Shown here one piece after another: positions 14,106 to 25,812 of a stretch of DNA of 64,000 nt. A program made the translations under genes and the position numbers. The DNA is taken from the NCBI RefSeq assembly GCF_002878395.1, contig NC_061116.1:120997311-121061310 (forward strand), in the 5' to 3' direction. Within the stretch, counting starts at the first letter, position 1. Every line of letters starts with the position of its first letter. The stretch comes from Capsicum annuum. Taxonomy: Eukaryota; Streptophyta; Magnoliopsida; Solanales; Solanaceae. The notes under the pieces were generated by a model. The model did not search any database. It saw only the letters and a list, made by a program, of their open reading frames with translations, and was not told the origin of the DNA.

Positions 14106-15356
14106 TATCTTACACCAAATATGAATTAAAATTAGCTTCAAATTTTATTCCCAAATTATTTTCTTTCCCAGAGATAATAGTAAACTATCTTAAATCTTTG
14201 AAAAGAAAAGAAGATAGGAAAAAGACATCAAAAGCACCTTAAACTATATTCGCAAATTCGAAGATACATTTAAACTATTGAAACGATCTAATCCACATCT
14301 ATAATATTTACAAGTGAGTTTCTTTTCCCCTTTATAGAGTGCATACCACTTTCATATGGTGGAATATTTCACACATGCAGTCCACATCAATATCTCGGCA
14401 ATACCACATAAAAAATATAATAAATTTATTATTTTTTCTATTTTTTTAAGATAATATTTTTCCTGTTTTATTTTCTTCTATACCCATCTCAAAACCTCTA
14501 CTGTTATGAATAGAATACCATGGGTAAACACAAAATAAATTAATTACCACCATCAACTTTACCACATATCAACAAAACTGTCATTATCATCAATTTCTTA
14601 TAACCTTATCATCCATCTTTAATTTCTTTTTCTCTCCTTTATTGATTTTTGGATGAGGTGACAAATCTTTTTTTAGAGTGATGGAACAGAAACATAGAAT
14701 GATTCCAAATAATGAGAAAAAGTTTGAGAGAGAAAAGCTTGAAGATTGAAATCTACTCGATAAAAATTTTGTAAAAATGTTAAAAAATAAAATTTATCGG
14801 TGTAAAAAGTTTTTGATAAATTAAAATAGGTCATATTTTATAGCTCTCAAGAATCTCAAGAATATTGATAATCATATTTTTCTTCGCATTACTATTCTAT
14901 CAACTAAAAATAATTGAGATATTTATATTAATGATGGTGAATAAAATAATAGAATTGGTGATGAGAGGTAATGAAATTGATGGTAATGACAGGTGATAAA
15001 ATTGATGGTGGTGAGTCAAGTTATGAAATTGATGATGGCATTGTGGTGAAATTAGTTATTGTAGGTGATGAAATTGCTGATAATGGCAGATGAAATTGAT
15101 AGTAATAGGTCAAGTGATGAAGGAGGTGATTAAATTGAATGAAAAATCAACAATAAAATGAGAAAAATAAGATTGATGAAGAAATTTAGTCATGGGGAAT
15201 TGATGAAAAAGAAAAAGAATTGATGGAGTGTGAAAAAAAAAAAGGCGTTGGAGGGAGGGGAGGTGAAGAAAAAAATGCTAGAGTAGGGTAGAGGATTTTG
15301 ATTATTTTTTTTAGCTTTTTTTTTACTTACACATTCATATTTTATTTTAATTAATT

Positions 15357-15560
15357 ATTGAAAAAATTACATAGCATAGCTAAAAAGGGGTTCTTGATTA
15401 TCCATCATGATTAATGTTTAAAATAAAATAATTACCTAACATAGTAAAAAATAAGTTAAAGAACTATTATTTAAGTGGGCCCTTATATGCAAATACAATA
15501 GCTTGTATATTATACAACGAATCTTTCTCATCTAATTAACTTAAATTTTAGCTGACTGAA
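15357..15560 (+). repeat. Direct repeat, first copy; candidate MULE terminus
   Basis: It aligns with 17391-17600: GAAAAAATTACATAGCATAG, CTTGATTACC-like, GTTTAAAATA, then TGGGCCCTTATATGCAAATA against TGGACCCTCATATACAAATA. The opening resembles the inverted-repeat ends of the element at 62005-63968. Two related MULE ends in the same orientation may therefore lie about 2 kb apart. Confidence 0.45.
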
Positions 15561-15845
15561 TTGAGCACTTAATTTTATTTTTTGATTTGATTTTAAAAAT
15601 TGACCACTTTATTTGACTTTTCACTCTTTTCTTAAATTTTTCACCATCTTCTTCAATACGTTTCCTTGAAAAGTAGAAACTATTGGTTGGTTTTATTATA
15701 TTGACTCCTAAATAGTATATTTTTTTGATTTGTCCAAAGATTTATTAAATTAAAAAAATTTCTTAAATTTTTTTCTTTCAATTCATGCGAAAAAAGGTTT
15801 CAATACGTATACAACATATATGTGTGTGTGTGTGTCTTCTTTTTT

Positions 15846-16540
15846 CTGTTAGTTGCATACAAGTATGTATATCGTGTCATTTTTTATGTGTATATGTGTA
15901 TATATATAACCATCATATACAATTTGACAGTTGTCACGTGTTGGCATATATATATATATATTGTATAAACACTTTTTGATTTGTATAAAATATGTTGGTT
16001 CATATTTTATACATTATATATAGGTATACAACAATCACATGTTTGTATAAAACTAAATTGTATATTTTTGAAGTTGGTTTATATAAGCTATGTTTGTTCT
16101 TCTATTAGACATTAGGTATATCTCAGTTTGTATAATCTGTTATTGATATTTTGTATAAACTAAAGTAAAGGAAAACAATTTCAAAAATTCTCACTCCAAA
16201 GAGGGAAAGCAACGACATCATAAATGACTCAAAGGTATTTTATATATACCCAAATGTATATTTATTTGAATGTATATACAATAGATATACATATGTCTAT
16301 ATATCTTTTTCTGTTGTTAGTTACACATAAGTATGTATACCGTGTTAATCTTTAAATGTGTATATGTATACAAATAACTGTCATATGCAATCAGACAGTT
16401 GTCATTTATTTGTATATACATATATAAAATATACATATAAGTTGTATAATCAGTTTTTGATTTGTATAAAATATGTTGATTCATATTTATACATTACATA
16501 TAGCTATACATCTATCATATATTTGTATATCACTCAAAGG
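15846..16540 (+). repeat. Tandem duplication, about 465-bp period, TATACA-rich
   Basis: CTGTTAGTTGCATACAAG...GTGTATATG...GACAGTTGTCA...TTTTTGATTTGTATAAAATA at 15846-16060 recurs, slightly diverged, from 16311 to 16530. TA/CA simple repeats are embedded, including (TG)n near 15823 and (TA)n near 15945. Reading frames here are repeat artefacts. Confidence 0.6.
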
Positions 16541-16993
16541 TAATGCATTTGTATTTTTATGTTTATTTTGTTATATTTCTTTCGCGTACATTTTGAATGT
16601 GTATATATTTATACATTTGAATTTATATATTTATACCTATAATATGAATTTATATCTATTTATACTTTTGAATTGTATCAATTCGTATTTATTTTAAAGA
16701 TATGAGTTGTAAGTGTTTGTATTTGTATTTAAATATTAACTTCAAAGCTAATTTTCATTTATATCAATTCTACATTTGTATTTCTATTCATTGCTAACTC
16801 TTGTGGATAAATACATTTAAATTATATTTTAAATTTTGAAGCCATATGAAGAAATTAGAGTTTTAGCTTAAATTTTATTTTTGTATTTCGAAAATTAGAA
16901 GGTAAGCTATAACCGTTTGTCCGCATGAAAAAAAGAAGAAGAAACAAACGATTTTTAAAAAATATGTTGGAGAGAATATTAAAGGAAGTGAAT

Positions 16994-17006
16994 CCCCCCC
17001 CCCCCC
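16994..17006. repeat. Poly-C run (13 C)
   Basis: An isolated run of 13 C in otherwise AT-rich sequence. It may be a true homopolymer or a read/assembly error. Confidence 0.6.
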
Positions 17007-17390
17007 TCCCTTCTTTTTTATCTCTAAATATAAATGGAATAGTAATAAAATCTGTTAGTTAATATTTATATATTAGAATTCTAAATACATTTAATCATTA
17101 ATTAAAATTTATAAAATATAATTTGTAAAACTTAAACTATGAAATTAGTTAAGAGGGGTATAAATTGGCTATATATAAAATTTTATCTTAATAATTTTCA
17201 TATCGATTTTAGGGTGTAAAAGAAATAAATTTTTAAGTAGTATAGGTGTGTAATATGTCTTAATAATAATTTTGAGTGTGCATCAATTTTTTAGTACAAG
17301 TTTAGAGTGAATTTAATGTCTTTTCTCAAAGGAAAAAAAAAATGTTGCATTTCAACTCCTTAATGGGTCTTTCTATAGTAGTTTTTTCAA

Positions 17391-17600
17391 TTGAAAAAAA
17401 TAAATTCCATAGATAAAATAAATTCTTAATTACCTGACATGTTTTAAGTTTAAAATATTTATCTTACATGGTTATTTTTAAAATTTTATAATTATTTTTT
17501 TTATGTGGACCCTCATATACAAATATTCTACACAAGGCATATAACCAATACACAATTATCTTTAACTTAATTAATTTTTCAAACGCTTTCTCTCGTCTGA
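17391..17600 (+). repeat. Direct repeat, second copy; candidate 5' terminus of the transposase-bearing MULE
   Basis: Second copy of the 15357-15560 sequence. It lies about 2.25 kb upstream of the transposase start and is the best candidate for the left end of that MULE. No matching right end could be identified. Confidence 0.4.
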
Positions 17601-19644
17601 TTTATTATTTTTGCGGCTGATATAACTACGCTATTCTTAAAGAGATTTCGATGGACATTATCTTCCTTGCTGCCTCCTTGAAGATAAACCTGTCACCCCC
17701 TTTCTCGTCGCCTATTTCTCTTGCGAAATTCCACAACAACAGATCCTACCTTTCTCGTCCTCGTCGCCTTCCCTCCTTCTTCGGTGAATTCACATATCCT
17801 TCTTTTTTTGTCCTCATTATCTTCTACGGAGACACATCAAATTCAAATTTCACACCATGATTTATGAACTTCCTGAACTTATATATGTAAAATAGTGTCT
17901 AAAATGAGTGGATCCACAAGCCAGCAATGCCTTGGTAACATGTGCAAGTTTTGGTAAGTAAACAAAGATGAATAAATGCCAAAGAGATTTTACGTTATAC
18001 ATTTCGTTATTCATTTCACCTTATACTTTTGAGGCAGATCCCCATCTTCATCGTCCTTGTCGCCTTCTCTGGTGACACATTGAAGACAAATCTCACATGC
18101 TTCAATTTGTATATATTTATACATATATCTGAATTTGTATTAATTTAGACATTTGAATTTGCATTAATGAATAAATTTTCTTGGTTATATTTGAATTTTC
18201 TTAGTTGTATCATTGAATTGATATTAATCTATAAATTTGATTGTATAAGTAAAGTTGTCTACATTTATACATTTTAAATTTGTATATTTATACACGTAAA
18301 ATGCCTTCCAAATATGTATATGTTTTTTGTCTTCATTTGTATTCAGGATATGGAGCATTGTCATACATTATATTAATTTTCTGTATGTATATGTCCTTAA
18401 TTGTATATACTTGTGTGCACATACGTATTTTGTATACTCATTTAATTAACTATATACATATGTCCTTAAATTTATATTTTGTATTTTCATTTGATTAACT
18501 ATATATACATGTTCTTACATTTATATACACGTCCTCACACATGTATTCTTAATATATTTTGTACATGCATCATGTATATATACTTCTTAATGTTCAATAT
18601 TTTGTTGTTTCCATTCCGTATACATATACATTTAATTATTTTATGTATACATTTGTAATATATATATTCATATAATCTATCAATATTATTATATACATTA
18701 GTTTAACCGCACGTGTCTCGCATGTGTAATATTTGATCATTTAAAATTAAAAGATTTTATCTATTGCGGAGATTTTTAATGAAGTGAAAAAGTTTAAATC
18801 ACTTTTCAAAGATTCTTCACACTTTAATAATGTAAACATAAACATCAATTTTAGTGTAAGCACATATATATTTTACCACCGAAAGTTCTAAATCATTGAT
18901 TACATTTTTATTACGTACTCAAAACTTTTAGAAATTTGGTACTTCTTAAAAAATTTTCATCTTAATGCTTTTATATTTATTTCTAGATTTTTCAAATCTT
19001 CTTAAAATCAAATTTAGTTTATTTAGAATTCTTAAACTAATAAAACAAAGTATTAGTTGTCATTAATTCTGATGACTTCTAATAAGGAAAGGTTTTACCA
19101 TAAATTTAATTAATTTTTAATTTTTAAATATTAGAAAAAAATAATGAAAAGATGATTTTGTCTAAAACAAAAACTTATAATGAAGGGCAAAAAATTTAAA
19201 CAATATCTCTTTCCTTATTAATCTCTACTGTAATTGAAAAGAGAGAGAGAAAAGATTTTATATTTTCTTTAGTATAAATAACATAAATTTCACCTTTTTA
19301 AAATATATTTACCTTTTCTCTCCTTTTTTCTATTAAAATTTATCTCTCCTTATTCTTAAACATAACTAGCTGATTATATACATATGTATATTATCTAATT
19401 TTGGTAGCGTTAAAAAAGAAAAATAACGCATTTTTCTTTATTATGGGACTCAATTAACGTCACTTTTATTAATATTGGAATACTGAATTCCCTTAATTTT
19501 GTAACAGCTACACAATTTTAAAAATTTATAACACAAATTCCACTAGTAAGATCAAGAATACACAATTCACATCGATCAAGTCCTGTTTTTCAAATTTCTC
19601 ACAAACGTCGATTTTATTTTATTTGAAAAAAAAACTTCAAGAAT
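17601..19644 (+). other. Non-coding 5' region of the MULE
   Basis: A CT-rich patch (17640-17870, with two CCTCGTCGCC-like phrases) is followed by a long TATACAT/GTATAT-rich stretch (18120-18680) and AT-rich filler up to the transposase ATG. The frames at 17651 and 18280 look like chance. A second CT-rich phrase at about 18045-18080 echoes the first. Confidence 0.35.
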
Positions 19645-22028
19645 ATGAATATTAGAATTCTGTTGAGGCACTCAAGTCAATGGAAGTCCAAAATACAATT
19701 TGTAGGATACAAAAGTGAAGGGATTGTTGTTGCGAAAATAATTTCTTATTTGAGGTTGATTTCTTCAATTGTTGCTGAATTAAACATTGATGAATGTCGA
19801 AAAAAATGACGCCCGTTATGTTGTCGATGGTAATGAATCACCGATTGTTATCAGGAATGATAATGGTGTTAAACTCTATGTTGAGTTGAAGAAAACTCTT
19901 TCTGAATTTATAATGTATTCGTTATGCAAAACAATGATGGATAAATGCTCAGTAGATATAGAGTTTAATGGAAAAATGGGAGTTGTCGTTTGTGTCGAAG
20001 GGATCCCACTATACGTTCCTGGGTTTGAGATTGGAAATGTAATATGTGATAGCAAGAATGTTGAAGTCAAGGTGAAGCAGTTGTATAAGAATAAATCGAC
20101 TCTTGTATCAGTAATGACTAAATATGCCTTAACTAATGATTTTAATTTCAGAGCTAAACGGCTGGCAAAAATAAGTATTGTTGCTAATACTTTTAAATAT
20201 TATAATTAAGTGAATTCTGATATGTTGTTCTCTATCGCGAAACATATACAGTTAACCATCTGTATATAAGTTTTTATACAAAACTCTGTGATGTATTTGA
20301 TTATTTGCATATTTTTCTAACTCACTATATACATAACGTATTCATGTATATGGTTTAAAAAGTAATTTATATGTCTAAGGTGTTAATATATATCATGAAA
20401 CATTAACGGTTTACCATGTGTGTATGAGTTTTTATCCGTAGTTTGCTACTGTTTACTATAACATGATTTCATAGCACATATATGTATGTTGTGCATTCCT
20501 ATATATAAATATTTATGTATATGGTTTTAATGTTATGTAGACATTATGAATATTAGTTTAACGTTTTGTATATGAATTTAAATATTTCATTCTGTTTAAG
20601 ATTTTACTATACTCAGTATTGTTTTCTTAGCTTTATTCTAATAAAATTTATCAGATATTGATGTAGGAAAAAAATACTTCTTTTTTTACATTATTAAAGT
20701 GTGATGTATATATATTTCATGCATATTAAAATCTTTTGTATATGAAGTGCAAAAACATGTAAACATTACGTATATATTATCTATGTATTATATTATTATA
20801 CTAGACACTCTTATATTGACTATTTTCTGCTTAAAGATATCAAATGTTCTGATATACTAAATAGTTTTATAATGAATATTATTTACATTAAACTGGTCTC
20901 TCTCTCTATATATATGATATTTTAATACTTGACATCGATATTTTAGATTTATTCTAATAAAATTCATCATATATTTGTGATATATTTTCTTGATTATTTT
21001 TGTATTTTGCAGCTTTGTCCTGCTTTGTTATAATGAGGATTGTAAATGAAACCTGAAAGCATCTACTTTTGAAAAATATGATATTTTTGTGATTCAGAGA
21101 TTTAATGCGAAACATATGTGCCGACTAAGGGATAGGGTACTAAAAAATATGTTGATGATAATCATTTTTTTAAGTGAATTTACAGCCCCAAAGTTAGTAA
21201 ATCATAAGAGAAAACACATGTCAGGAGACGTTATTGAAGAAATGAAAGTCGTTTATGATGTTGATATTAATTATATGAACGCATGGCGAGCAAATGAGCA
21301 TGCTATAAAGATGCTTAGAGGTGGACCGGCTGATGAATATAAAAAAATATCGAGATACATTTATATGTTAAATACTGTGTAATTCAAACATTACATTGCA
21401 CAAGTCAGCGGGGAATGAGTTCATGTATCTGTTTATAGCCTAGCATCCAATTATAAGGGATTTTGAATTTTGCAGACTGATTGTAGTTTTTTATGGTGCT
21501 CATTTAAGTGGACCATATAAAGGAACTTTTCTTTCGACGGACACACTGAATGATGCAGGTATGAGTAATTTTATTTGTTTAATCCTATATCAGTACTTAT
21601 AATGTAAATGTGAATGACATATTCATTACATCTTTGTATATGGAGTTCACATGCATAATATATGAGTGTATGTGAAGGGCATGTACACATAAAATATAAT
21701 GTATATGCATCAATTATGCATGTCTGGTTAGTGTATGTGAAAGACGATATACATAACAGTTTATTGTATATATATTTCTCATACATAACATCTTAATAGA
21801 TTGTTGTGTTAGTTGCATATGTATGATTTAACTAAATAACATTTTTAATTATGTATATGTTAAATAAATCTTTAGGTAGATGTGTATTAATATTTATTTT
21901 ACATGACAAAGGATGCATATTGTCACTTACTTACGGGGTTGTCGATACTGAGAATGATAGCTCATGAACTTGTTTTTCACACAGTTTAGAACTTCATTCA
22001 GTGAACGGAACAACATGTGTATTGTATC
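19645..22028 (+). pseudogene. Mutator-like (MULE) transposase, truncated
   Basis: Exon 1 (19645-about 20209) starts MNIRILLRHSSQWKSK and has the MULE N-terminal pattern: ISYLRLISSIVAELNIDE, a one-base frameshift in an A-run near 19800, then ARYVVDGNESP and VKLYVELKK. An AT-rich intron-like stretch follows. Exon 2 (21013-21558) carries LLCYNEDCK, RFNAKHMCRLRDRV, SEFTAPKLVNHKRKH, MLRGGPADEYKK and, after a frameshift near 21380, GAHLSGPYKGTF. Intron 21559-21911 has GT and AG ends. Exon 3 (21912-22028) has YGVVDTENDSS, then a Trp-to-stop, and runs into an LTR at the CIVS of the usual CIVSD. The first catalytic Asp of the DDE triad (normally DGAHL) is Tyr here (FYGAHL). The second Asp and everything downstream, including the SWIM zinc finger, are missing. 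Confidence 0.88.
20210..21012 (+). other. Intron-like AT-rich stretch of the MULE transposase
   Basis: Filled with TATATACAT/GTATATGA words and no coding signal. It ends in TTTTGCAG before exon 2. The donor end is unclear because exon 1 is decayed near 20170-20210. Confidence 0.45.
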
Positions 22029-23202
22029 TGTAATACCCCGTATACTTCTAAACTAAAAAACAAACCGTTCTTCCTACATATGAAACCTCTAATCTTGTAA
22101 TTCATATTTGAGTACAAGACTTACAATGAGTATCCTAGTGAGAAGAGAGTTTATGATGTGTTAAACGTGTTCATAAGAGTCACTTAAGGTAATGCAAGCT
22201 AAGAGCTTTTGAATCTATCAAGTTTTAGTATTTGATTTTGCAAGGGTCATCTTTAAACGAGCATAACTTGATATATATGTGGTATTTTGGCATATTTAGA
22301 CCCACCAAATTGTAGAGAATCGAATTATCTTTCTATAACGACCCGATTTTCTGGAACCTAAACATCATACGGTGCTCATGACCCTGAAGGACCACAAGCC
22401 AACCCTCTACTGATATCTGTACCTGAACACTGCATAATATAGATAATAAATGCGAAAACTGGCCATAAGGTTCAAAACATCTAAAAATACTCAAAATTAA
22501 AAACTGAATACTGATACATCTATCTGAAAAGCCTCTAAACTATCTGAGCTGTGGAGTTGATTGGACATGTCCCCAACTAACTCCAGCTACTGAAAATAAA
22601 CTAAGTCTGATGCGATAATAAAAAAAATAAGAATCATCCTCGACTGAAGAGGATTCACTGCTATGTCTACTATTTCTGACTGGGACTGAGCTGCTAAAGG
22701 TACTCTAGATCTCGTGCCTCTGAACCTATGATGTCAAATAAAACACCATAGCGCAAATGCGTCAGTACGGGAATATACCAAGTATGCAGACGAGGTAAGG
22801 CTAAATGTAAGGGCTTATGCATGAACAATTACTTAACTAAATAATCATGAGAGTACTGAATGAGAACACATGCATGAATGTACAAACCATAATCACAATC
22901 ATAACGACTCTGAGTACTGAAACTTAGGTACTGCATTACTGACATCTGAACTCACTACTAATACTGAGATATTGAATAACTGAATCATCTGATACTGATA
23001 AATAAGTACTGAGGTGAGATCAGTCTTATCTAGCGAGTGATCTCAGAATCTTAGGATACTGAATCTGATTAACTGAATATACTCATATCAATGACTGAAT
23101 TCAGAGTTTTATACTCTCAACTGACTGCATCAGAGACCAAACCTCTCTAACGGATAATTCTGGAATTTACTATCAACGATAAGAAATGATTATGTCCGAA
23201 TC

Positions 23203-23770
23203 TGACAACAAGAATACTCAACTGAATCTGAGAATGAGATCAAGCCTATCTGACGGGTGACCTCTATATTTGATAACAAGAATACTCAACTGAATTTAAG
23301 ACTGAGATCAAGACTATCTAACGGGTGATCTCTAGATCTGATAACAAGAATACTCAACTGAATCTGAACTGAGATCAAGCCTATCTAACGGGTAATCTCG
23401 GGATTTGATAATGAGATTACTCAACTGAATATGAGACTGATATCAAGCCTATCTGACGGGTGATCTCGGGATCTAATAATGATATTACTCAACTGAATAT
23501 GAAACTGAGATCAAGCTTATCTGACGGGTGATATCGGGATCTGATAATGAGATTACTCAATTGAATATGAGAATGAGATCAAGCCTGTTTGATGGATGAT
23601 ATCGGAATCTGATAATGAGATTACTCAATTGAATATGAGACTGAGATCAAGCCTATATGATGGATGATCTCAGGATATAATAATGAGATTACTCAACTGA
23701 ATATGAGACTGAGATCAAGCCTATTTGATGGGTGATCTCTAAATCTGATACTGAATAACTTTATATGGGA
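23203..23770 (+). repeat. Tandem array, 68-bp unit, about 8 copies
   Basis: The phrase GAGATCAAGCC and variants starts at 23236, 23304, 23371, 23439, 23507, 23575, 23643 and 23711, a spacing of 67-68 bp. Each unit also has CTATCTGACGGGTGATCTC and ATTACTCAACTGAATATGAG-like parts. Divergence is greatest at the outer units. Related single phrases continue to about 24100. Confidence 0.9.
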
Positions 23771-25544
23771 CCAAGCCTATCTGATGGGTGGTCTATGAAT
23801 TAATGGAACTATCTGAGTTCCTCATTGAGATAGATGATTGTATCTGACAGTCCTGATATATGAAGATTGATACTAAAACTACAACTGTAAGAACTAGTCA
23901 CTTAACCGACATGCCCTGAATCTCAACTGGTGGGGTCTAACCTGTAACCCCAGCTAGAAAGGTGTCAATACCATGCCACGGGTAAAGACCTCTCTAGTCA
24001 ACCCTATCTGACTGGTGACCCTCCAAGGAAGTCAAGCCTAAGGCAATATAATAGTCAAGCCTATCTGACAGGTGACCAGTTTTTCCTGACGGGTGACTCC
24101 TGCATCCTGCGCTGGCTACACAGTTCTGGAGTTTAGGGATTTCTCCTAACGACTCCTCCTCTCTGACGGGGAGCCACTATCCCTACCCTCGTTCGGTGCT
24201 AGCTCCTACTCCCAACTGAAAGAATCTGAACTGGTTCTTAACTAAACACAAACTAAGCTGAATCTGATACTGATCATGTTTCTTGAATGATCTGACTGAG
24301 TTAAGCTGAATTCACTTGGTTCCGTATCTAATGGAATACTACTAAATCTCGTTATCTGACTAAACGACATTGAACTTTAAATAGAGTACTCGATTACTAC
24401 AGAGGTCAGAACTGAACACTTAAATACTACTAGATCTGAGTTGGGTACAGAACTAAGGCTAGATTACTAGCGATACTGAGATTACGGTGATTACAGAGAT
24501 TACTGAGATTTCTTAAGTTCTGTATCTATCTAAGAATACAGAGTTCTATAACTCACTGAGTTCTAAGAATCATGGCTCGACTGGAATTATCATGAAAACT
24601 GATAAGGGCTCTAGACAGCAGCTAAATTATCGGGTATAAATACCCCCTGGACTCGATAACATAAAAGTAAAACATAACTATTCTTAACTAATCAAGACCA
24701 TGGACAATCATTCACCATCACGATCACTAAGGCATCACTTTAAGTATTTAGGAATCCTAAACATGTAATAACATAGGGGGACATGCTATTGGATCATACT
24801 CCACTCAACAAGGCCTTGCATCAAGCACTTCGTACATATTTAAGTCTTGGCATGTACCGGAGAACACATAATTTGGGACTTCATGCTATCATGTTACAAT
24901 TCATTCGCTAAGAGTTTTCAACAAACACTTGTCATGCATGGGCTTACACACAATTAGGGATTTCTAGTCAACATGCTATAATGGCTCTAATTCATTCACA
25001 TAAGCATTTTATCAAGCATATGGGGAGCATACTTTGCTTATTCAACAATCTCTACACTTAATTGACATGAACACACCACTTAACAAGTATCTTAAAGAGG
25101 GTTTATCATGAACATCACATGAATACCACATACTAGGGTCAAAGCTTGAAAACCTTGTAAACAAATATGAATCACAACTTAATAATAGCATGAACATCAA
25201 TTTCAATTCACATAAATCATGAAAATCCATAAACATAAAATCTTTGAAATTTAGAAAAGGGTTCTTGAGCTTCTTAGATGAAAGGAACCCAAGAATAATA
25301 TCTGCATACCTTAGAGAAACTCTTTCTTGAAAGCTCTTGGAGAGATTCTTGATTTCTTGATTTCTCTTGAAGAAGAAGGAAGGGTTTTGAGTTTGTAGAA
25401 ATCCTAGCTCTTGTTCTTAAACAACTTTGAGAGAAAACAATGATATTTTGGGTGAAATGAGGCTAAATCCCGTGTTAAGGAGTATATATAGGGGTAGCAA
25501 AATGACCCTTTTCGCCTCTAGAATTAAACTAAAAAATTCCTATT

Positions 25545-25812
25545 TTACATACTGGCATGATATGCCATAATCGTACCAGCTCACTGGAAATTAGACAATC
25601 GAGAAACTGCTTGATGGCGCGACGCGGTGGAAATCGCGTTGCCACCTTGTTTGCGAACTAGAAAGGCACCGCGACACGGTGGAATCACGTTGGTGCACTG
25701 GAAATTGATAATTATAAAATTAAGCATTGGCGTGATGCGCCATAATAGTGAAGGCTCACTGGATTTTGACGATTGCCATTTTGGCTGGCTCCGCGATGCG
25801 CTAAAGTACCAG
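25545..25812. repeat. GC-rich CpG motif array in solo LTR C
   Basis: Units with GGCGCGACGCGGTGGAAA, CACCGCGACACGG, GGCGTGATGCGCC and CTCCGCGATGCGC, each near a CACTGGAAATT-like phrase. The layout is the same as in the LTRs of D. Confidence 0.6.

Larger units (their letters stand above)
14217..17332. mobile_element. Candidate non-autonomous element with long inverted ends
   Basis: The left end (GGAAAAAGACATCAAAAGC, CCTTAAACTATA..., ACATTTAAACTATT) resembles the reverse complement of the right end (GAGAAAAGACATTAAATTC, CTCTAAACTTGTACT...) over roughly 100 bases. The left part holds GATGGTG-rich sequence at 14930-15240; the right part holds TATA-rich sequence. No target-site duplication is clear, and the interior may itself be composite, because a separate direct repeat starts at 15357. 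Mutator-like by its long inverted ends (inference). Confidence 0.35.
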
